Below are positions 6,992 through 10,751 of a DNA stretch of 10,751 bases, piece by piece. The stretch is from positions 1 to 10,751 of the forward strand of contig JADGRK010000055.1 of NCBI GenBank assembly GCA_017880985.1, read 5' to 3'. The position numbers were made by a program, and so were the translations under genes. Positions within the stretch are counted from its first letter, which is position 1. Each line of letters starts with the position of its first letter. The notes under the pieces were generated by a model that was not told the origin of the DNA, did no database searches, and saw only the letters and a program-made list of their open reading frames with translations. The DNA comes from Rhodoferax sp. Its GTDB lineage: Bacteria > Pseudomonadota > Gammaproteobacteria > Burkholderiales > Burkholderiaceae_C.

Positions 6992-8071
6992 GTGAATTAT
7001 TTTTCCAGACTTACGTTGTTAGGCTTATCACTGACGCTGGCCGCTTGCTCGGTGCTCGAAGGCGACAAAATCAACTACAAGAGCGCCGGCAAAGGCCCAT
7101 CGCTTGAGGTTCCCCCCGATTTGACACAGCTTTCGCGCGACACCCGCTATGCGGTCCCCGGTGGTGCCGTGTCTGCGTCAAGCTTTCAGGTCGGTCAAGC
7201 CAGCCAGTTGGCACCCACCGCTCTCAATGCCATGGGCGATGTCCATATTGAACGAGCCGGTACGCAACGCTGGCTGGTGATCAATCGACCGGCCGACAAG
7301 CTGTGGGAACCAGTACGCGACTTCTGGCAGGAAAATGGTTTCCTGTTGGCAATGGATCAGCGTAATCTGGGTATTATGGAAACCGACTGGGCGGAAAACC
7401 GGGCCAAGCTCCCGCAAGACTTTATTCGCAACACGCTTGGTAAAGTGCTTGCTTCGCTGTATTCCCCCGGCGAGCGTCACAAATTTCGTCCCCGTCTGGA
7501 ACGCAACGCGAGCGGCGGCACCGACATTTTTGTTAGTCACCGGGGCATGATTGAGGTATACGACAGCAAGGACAAGGAAAGGACGGTTTGGCAACCGCGC
7601 GCCGCAGATCCAGAACTTGAAGCTGAATTCTTGCGTCGGTTGATGGTCAAACTCGGCGTGACAGAGGAACAATCCAAGGCGCTGGTGGCGGCTGGCGCTA
7701 ACAAAAGCAGTTCACGCGTGACAGTGGTGAATGGGCAATCGGTGCTGCAAATTGATGAGGGGTTTGATCGCGCCTGGCGTCGTGTTGGTTTGTCTCTGGA
7801 CCGCACCGGGTTTACGGTCGAGGATCGGGATCGCAGTCAGGGAATTTATTTTGTCCGCTATGTGGCACCGAATGCCGACAAGTCGGAGCCGGGTTTTCTG
7901 AGCAAGCTCTTTAGCAGCTCAAAGGCGGACGCTGCGCCCCTGAAGTACCGCATTGCGGTGGTCAGTCAGGACAATTCAACCACCGTCTCCGTACGCGACG
8001 CCGGTGACAAGCCAGATCTGTCAGCCAATGCACAGCGCATTGTGAAAGTCATCGCCGACGACCTCAAATAA
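6992..8071 (+). CDS. bamC: outer-membrane protein assembly factor BamC (lipoprotein)
   Basis: BamC is a lipoprotein of the BAM complex, which folds beta-barrel proteins into the outer membrane. The 359-residue product, close to the E. coli length of 344, starts with a lipoprotein signal peptide ending in LTLAAC, so Cys19 is lipidated. The unstructured N-terminal stretch carries the family signature YKSAGKGPSLEVPPDLTQL at residues 29-47, the part that contacts BamD in E. coli. Two helix-grip domains follow, at about residues 85-215 and 235-359, each with the expected DRAWRRVG- or DKLWEPVRDF-type opening. The start is GTG at 6992, supported by AAGGGA 7 bases upstream and by the signal peptide. 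It lies 43 bases after dapA, presumably co-transcribed. The message ends at the terminator at 8149-8176. Confidence 0.94.
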   Translation: MNYFSRLTLLGLSLTLAACSVLEGDKINYKSAGKGPSLEVPPDLTQLSRDTRYAVPGGAVSASSFQVGQASQLAPTALNAMGDVHIERAGTQRWLVINRPADKLWEPVRDFWQENGFLLAMDQRNLGIMETDWAENRAKLPQDFIRNTLGKVLASLYSPGERHKFRPRLERNASGGTDIFVSHRGMIEVYDSKDKERTVWQPRAADPELEAEFLRRLMVKLGVTEEQSKALVAAGANKSSSRVTVVNGQSVLQIDEGFDRAWRRVGLSLDRTGFTVEDRDRSQGIYFVRYVAPNADKSEPGFLSKLFSSSKADAAPLKYRIAVVSQDNSTTVSVRDAGDKPDLSANAQRIVKVIADDLK

Positions 8072-8148
8072 TTTGAGCGCGAGTGCCCGCAAATCGACCC
8101 GCTGGTGAGTTCCGTTTTGCACCTCACCGTGCGACCGGACGTAGCCAT

Positions 8149-8176
8149 AAAAAAGCCACCCGAAGGTGGTTTTTTT
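8149..8176. terminator. bidirectional intrinsic terminator between bamC and the Ala-rich lipoprotein gene
   Basis: An A-run (8149-8154), CCACC (8156-8160), loop CGAA, GGTGG (8165-8169) and a T-run (8170-8176) form a classic stem flanked by A and T tracts, so it works from both sides. Read on the minus strand the loop is UUCG closed by C-G, an especially stable tetraloop, so it should stop the minus-strand lipoprotein transcript very well. It separates two convergent genes. Confidence 0.9.
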
Positions 8177-8199
8177 ATCGTCCAAGTTGACGCTGGAAT

Positions 8200-8514
8200 T
8201 TACTTCTTGACCGCAGCATTGGCAGCATCAGCGGCCTTCTTGGCGGCATCGTCACCACCGGCCTTGGCGGCGTCAACCACCGCATTGCCAGCGCCGCTAG
8301 CGGCACCAGCAGCTGCGGCACCAGCAGCAGAAGCTGCATCAGCAGCAGCGGCGGCAACAGGGGCGGAGGCATCAGCCGCAGGTGCGGAGGCATCAGCCGC
8401 AGGTGCGGGAGCGGCAGCGGGTGCTGGAGCAGGTGCTGGCGCTTCTTCCTTTTTACCACAAGCTACCAGAGCGGCGGCAGCAATAACTGCTGCTAAAACG
8501 AGCGATTTATTCAT
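8200..8514 (-). CDS. small alanine/proline-rich lipoprotein, function unknown
   Basis: The 104-residue product begins MNKSLVLAAVIAAAALVAC, a lipoprotein signal peptide with Cys19 as lipid anchor, followed by GKKEE. About half of all residues are alanine. Three parts follow the anchor: an Ala-Pro spacer at about residues 25-38, two exact copies of the seven-residue unit PAADASA, then an Ala-rich region ending in a Lys/Asp-bearing segment (DDAAKKAADAANAAVKK) that could form an amphipathic helix. The Asp after Cys that marks inner-membrane retention in E. coli is absent (Gly20), so outer-membrane sorting is likely. This recalls small structural lipoproteins such as Lpp, but there is no real homology that I can see. 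The ATG at 8514 is chosen because the signal peptide starts there; upstream in-frame codons have no such logic, and AGG lies about 10 bases before it. It has its own promoter region and terminator. Confidence 0.85.
   Translation of the reverse strand: MNKSLVLAAVIAAAALVACGKKEEAPAPAPAPAAAPAPAADASAPAADASAPVAAAAADAASAAGAAAAGAASGAGNAVVDAAKAGGDDAAKKAADAANAAVKK
8366..8407. repeat. two exact 21-bp tandem units within the lipoprotein gene
   Basis: Positions 8366-8386 and 8387-8407 are identical (unit starting GAGGCATCAGCCGCAGGTGC, 21 bases) and encode PAADASA twice. The unit length is a multiple of three, so copy-number change keeps the reading frame. Perfect identity at wobble positions suggests recent duplication. 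Confidence 0.9.
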
Positions 8515-8541
8515 TTGAATATTACCTAGTAAGTTAACGAA

Positions 8542-8559
8542 ACAATTTCCGGAAATTGT
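8542..8559. promoter_or_regulatory. 18-bp perfect palindrome in the lipoprotein leader
   Basis: ACAATTTCCGGAAATTGT is a perfect palindrome with no spacer, 28 bases upstream of the lipoprotein ATG and within its predicted untranslated leader. The two-fold symmetry without a loop fits a dimeric repressor operator better than an RNA hairpin, although the RNA could fold as a 7-bp stem with a CCGG loop. I cannot name the regulator. Confidence 0.55.
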
Positions 8560-8583
8560 CGGTGCAGAACAACTGCAAGGACC

Positions 8584-8613
8584 AAGCAAAAATGACTCGA
8601 GCTCTTTTTGCTT
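8584..8613. repeat. 9-bp inverted repeat at the predicted 5' end of the lipoprotein mRNA
   Basis: AAGCAAAAA (8584-8592) and TTTTTGCTT (8605-8613) are exact complements around a 12-base loop that itself holds overlapping CTCGAG and GAGCTC palindromes. On the minus strand the repeat begins about 2 bases after the predicted start of transcription (about 8615), so the mRNA would start with this hairpin. A 5' stem is known to slow mRNA decay in other bacteria; that role here is inference. Confidence 0.5.
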
Positions 8614-8621
8614 AGGCGCAA

Positions 8622-8650
8622 ATTATAAAACCAAAATTATGCCATTTCAC
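8622..8650 (-). promoter_or_regulatory. sigma-70 promoter of the Ala-rich lipoprotein gene
   Basis: On the minus strand a perfect -10 TATAAT lies at 8627-8622 and a -35 GTGAAA (4 of 6 matches to TTGACA) at 8650-8645, with the ideal 17-bp spacing. Transcription should start near 8615 and give a leader of about 100 bases. A consensus -10 fits a highly expressed structural lipoprotein. Confidence 0.6.
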
Positions 8651-8686
8651 CGCTGGTTTGAAAAATTGGCTAAGACCGCACCAGCG
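8651..8686. repeat. inverted repeat between helicase stop and lipoprotein promoter
   Basis: CGCTGGT (8651-8657) and ACCAGCG (8680-8686) are exact complements separated by 22 bases. The repeat lies 10 bases downstream of the helicase stop on the minus strand and directly abuts the -35 of the lipoprotein promoter. It could be a poor terminator for the helicase (no T-run follows directly) or a regulator site upstream of the promoter. Confidence 0.4.
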
Positions 8687-8696
8687 AAACAACACT

Positions 8697-10544
8697 TCAA
8701 GCACTGCGCGTGGAACGCTTTTTGGCGTCGCGCGGCACAAATACTTTGCCGCCATTGCCGGGCCTGACGCCCATGGGTTTGCCAAATGAGGGCTTGCGGG
8801 GGCCAAAATCACCGCGCGGTGCCGGGCCATCATTGCGGGCACCCGCAAAACGGTCATTAAAGCCACCCTTGCGTTCGTAACTGAAACCTTCGCGCGCCCC
8901 AAAACCGCGCTCATCACGCTGGGGAAATCCACCGCCACTATTATTTTGGTAGCTGTTCGCGCCGGAATCATTGTGGCCAGCAGTATTTTTGTCTGCAAAA
9001 CCGCCCCGATTTGCGGCAAAACCGCTCGGGCGGCCAGCGCCGAATTTGCGATCGCGAGAATGAAAGTCATTGCTGCCACGGCTGTCACGACCACCAAAGT
9101 TGGAATTCGGTCGCGCGTCCGGGAAACGCTGCTGCGGCTCCAGCCCCGGAACAGTCTCGGCCTTGAATTGCTGGCGGGTAAATGCCTCAATATCAAAAAT
9201 CTTGCGCCGATCACGGAATTCAGCAAACGTCACGGCAATGCCGTCACGGCCAGCACGACCGGTGCGACCAATGCGGTGGGTGTAGTCTTCAGCCTTCATC
9301 GGCAAGCCAAAGTTGAACACGTGGGTAATGGTGGGCACATCAATGCCGCGGGCTGCCACATCGGTGGCCACCAGAATTTGTACCTGCCCCTGGCGCAGTG
9401 CCATCAAGCGACGGTTGCGCAGGCCCTGGCTTAAAGCACCGTGCAGGGCCACGGCAGAAAAGCCTTCTTGCTGCAGGTCGTTGGCAAGGCCATCACACTC
9501 GATCTGGGTGCTGGCAAATACCAGGGCCTGGTTGATGGTCGTGTCGCGCAACCAATGGTCCAGCAGCTTGCGTTTGTGCTGGGCGTTGTCGGCCCAGAAC
9601 AATACTTGCTTGATGTTCTGGTGTTTTTCCTGCGGGCTGTCAATCTGCAAGCGCTGGGGCTCGCGCATGACGCGCGCAGCGAGCTGCTGGATACGCGGCG
9701 CAAACGTCGCGCTGAACATCATGGTCTGCTTGCGAGCGATGGTGAGCTGGTTGATCTCAGCCAGGTCATCGGAGAAACCCAGGTCGAGCATCCGGTCGGC
9801 TTCATCCACAACCAGGAACTGCACTTGATCCAGTTTGATTTGCATGGAGCGTTGCAGATCGAGCAAACGTCCCGGTGTGGCGACTACCAGGTTGGCATTT
9901 TGCAGCTTGGCAATCTGCAACTGGTAAGGCATGCCGCCGACAATATTGGCAATGCGCAGACCGCGACAGTGCTGTACCAGATCGATCGCGTCGTGCGCCA
10001 CTTGCTGCGCCAGCTCACGCGTCGGGCAGACCACAAGTGCGCCAGGTGCGGCTGGCGAAAAATGCCGGGGATTGGTCGGGTCTTTGCGTTTGGCACGTTT
10101 GGGAGGCGCTTCGCCCTTGGCGGCAGCTTCTGCCACGACGCGCTCAAAATCAGCACGCTCTTTGGCCTCGGCTTGCGCTTGCTGAGTCAACAGCGTGTGC
10201 AGAACCGGCAACAAGAAAGCGGCAGTCTTGCCACTGCCGGTTTGGCTTGAGACCATCAGGTCGATAAAACGAGCCGCATCGCCGCCTGCGCTCTCGCCCT
10301 GCATCGCCAGCGGAATGGTTTTGAGCTGGACTGTGGTCGGCTGGGTAAAACCCAGATCCTTGACGGCCTGGATCAACTCTGGGGCGAGGCCCAGGGTCAG
10401 AAAACCGTTGGGGGCCTCAACGACCGCCTCAACCGCCGGTGGCGCTTGAGCGATGATTTGCGTCGCCTCGACGGTGTCGATGGAATCAATGGAAATAGTT
10501 TCGACAAGCGCTAAATCGCCCGTCGCTTGAAAAGCGTCAGTCAT
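8697..10544 (-). CDS. DEAD-box ATP-dependent RNA helicase, RhlE-type
   Basis: This cytosolic enzyme unwinds RNA duplexes with ATP and, in RhlE relatives, acts in ribosome assembly or RNA decay. From the ATG at 10544 it has 615 residues. All core motifs are present: the Q motif GFTQPTTVQ (Gln73), motif I SSQTGSGKT (99-107), PTRELA (174-179), TPGR, DEAD (247-250), SAT (278-280), ATDVAARGID (about 393-402) and HRIGRTGR (423-430). Two features differ from standard RhlE: a charged insert of about 50 residues between motifs I and Ia (about 119-168, with an ERADFERVV helix and a KRAKRK patch) and an acidic N-terminal extension of about 45 residues. After residue 475 the tail is low-complexity, rich in Gly, Arg, Asn, Phe and Asp, as in RNA-binding RGG-like tails. 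The ATG is preferred to an in-frame TTG at 10592; a weak GTGAG lies upstream. Specific paralogue assignment is uncertain. Confidence 0.95.
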   Translation of the reverse strand: MTDAFQATGDLALVETISIDSIDTVEATQIIAQAPPAVEAVVEAPNGFLTLGLAPELIQAVKDLGFTQPTTVQLKTIPLAMQGESAGGDAARFIDLMVSSQTGSGKTAAFLLPVLHTLLTQQAQAEAKERADFERVVAEAAAKGEAPPKRAKRKDPTNPRHFSPAAPGALVVCPTRELAQQVAHDAIDLVQHCRGLRIANIVGGMPYQLQIAKLQNANLVVATPGRLLDLQRSMQIKLDQVQFLVVDEADRMLDLGFSDDLAEINQLTIARKQTMMFSATFAPRIQQLAARVMREPQRLQIDSPQEKHQNIKQVLFWADNAQHKRKLLDHWLRDTTINQALVFASTQIECDGLANDLQQEGFSAVALHGALSQGLRNRRLMALRQGQVQILVATDVAARGIDVPTITHVFNFGLPMKAEDYTHRIGRTGRAGRDGIAVTFAEFRDRRKIFDIEAFTRQQFKAETVPGLEPQQRFPDARPNSNFGGRDSRGSNDFHSRDRKFGAGRPSGFAANRGGFADKNTAGHNDSGANSYQNNSGGGFPQRDERGFGAREGFSYERKGGFNDRFAGARNDGPAPRGDFGPRKPSFGKPMGVRPGNGGKVFVPRDAKKRSTRSA

Positions 10545-10751
10545 GAATTTACTCACACGCGAGCATCGCAGGGTCTGCGACTGCTCCGTCAATGGTTAAA
10601 AAACATCAACCATCAAACGGAACCTGCTCTGACTCACAAGGAGTTCAATCAGCGCTGGGGGCTCTTCTTAAGGAATAACGCTTGCGCGAATTCGCTTTGA
10701 GTCCGGTGAATGAAGGGAGATGTACAAATATGCGCCGCTCTTGGCAGCGCA
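10545..10751. other. upstream region of the helicase gene, possibly divergent
   Basis: These 207 bases hold the helicase promoter and leader, but I find no convincing -35/-10 pair on the minus strand. GCGAATTCGC at 10686-10695 is a 10-bp palindrome. Near the right edge, on the plus strand, AAGGGAG (10713-10719) lies 10 bases before an ATG at 10730, so a divergent gene may begin here; only seven codons are visible and no product can be named. Confidence 0.4.

Noticed and set aside
8105..8518. Plus-strand Ala-rich open frame of 137 residues covering the lipoprotein gene
   Set aside because: It is the low-complexity complement of the minus-strand lipoprotein, crosses the intrinsic terminator, and has no signal peptide or ribosome site of its own. 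The minus-strand frame has promoter, signal peptide and terminator.
9441..10250. Plus-strand open frame of 269 residues opposite the helicase
   Set aside because: It mirrors the conserved DEAD-box core; the minus strand carries all helicase motifs and leaves no room for an independent protein.
10638..10643. AAGGAG on the plus strand upstream of the helicase, resembling a ribosome site
   Set aside because: No ATG, GTG or TTG start codon follows at a workable distance.
1..10751. Possible mobile element, CRISPR array, toxin-antitoxin or defence system
   Set aside because: No transposase, integrase, direct-repeat array, tRNA-flanked boundary or nuclease-type gene is visible; the genes are core functions in conserved orders.

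Overview
This window looks like ordinary chromosomal DNA of a Gram-negative betaproteobacterium, most likely a Comamonadaceae member such as Rhodoferax or Polaromonas. The GC-rich codon use, the protein sequences, the dapA-bamC order and one short intergenic repeat that resembles a Comamonadaceae dispersed repeat all point there. The genus is an inference from memory, not a database result. I see no phage, IS element, CRISPR array, tRNA or rRNA.

Layout. (1) 1-2867, plus strand: the 3' part of an HAE1-type RND efflux pump gene (AcrB/MexB-like), then its NodT-family outer-membrane lipoprotein channel. The membrane fusion protein is presumably just upstream. (2) 2868-3211: a 344-base intergenic stretch with a degenerate dispersed repeat, a GC-rich hairpin and a possible promoter. 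(3) 3212-3889: elbB, a DJ-1/PfpI-family glyoxalase. (4) 4053-8071, plus strand: a tightly packed run of MFS transporter, a 46-residue membrane protein, a SAM-dependent methyltransferase, dapA (lysine/diaminopimelate synthesis) and bamC (outer-membrane assembly lipoprotein). It ends at a bidirectional terminator at 8149-8176. (5) 8200-8514, minus strand: an extremely alanine-rich small lipoprotein, with an unusually structured upstream region holding a perfect TATAAT, an 18-bp perfect palindrome and two further inverted repeats. (6) 8697-10544, minus strand: a DEAD-box RNA helicase of RhlE type with a charged insert and a Gly/Arg/Asn-rich tail. (7) 10545-10751: the helicase upstream region, possibly with the first codons of a divergent gene at the window edge.

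How the genes fit together. Most products concern the cell envelope: drug export (RND plus channel), precursor supply for peptidoglycan and lysine (DapA), outer-membrane protein assembly (BamC) and a lipoprotein of unknown role. I found no clearly new multi-gene system. The points most worth a second look are the structured promoter/leader of the Ala-rich lipoprotein, the dispersed repeat at the start of the efflux-channel gene that creates a start-site conflict, and the 46-residue GTG-start membrane protein between the MFS and methyltransferase genes.
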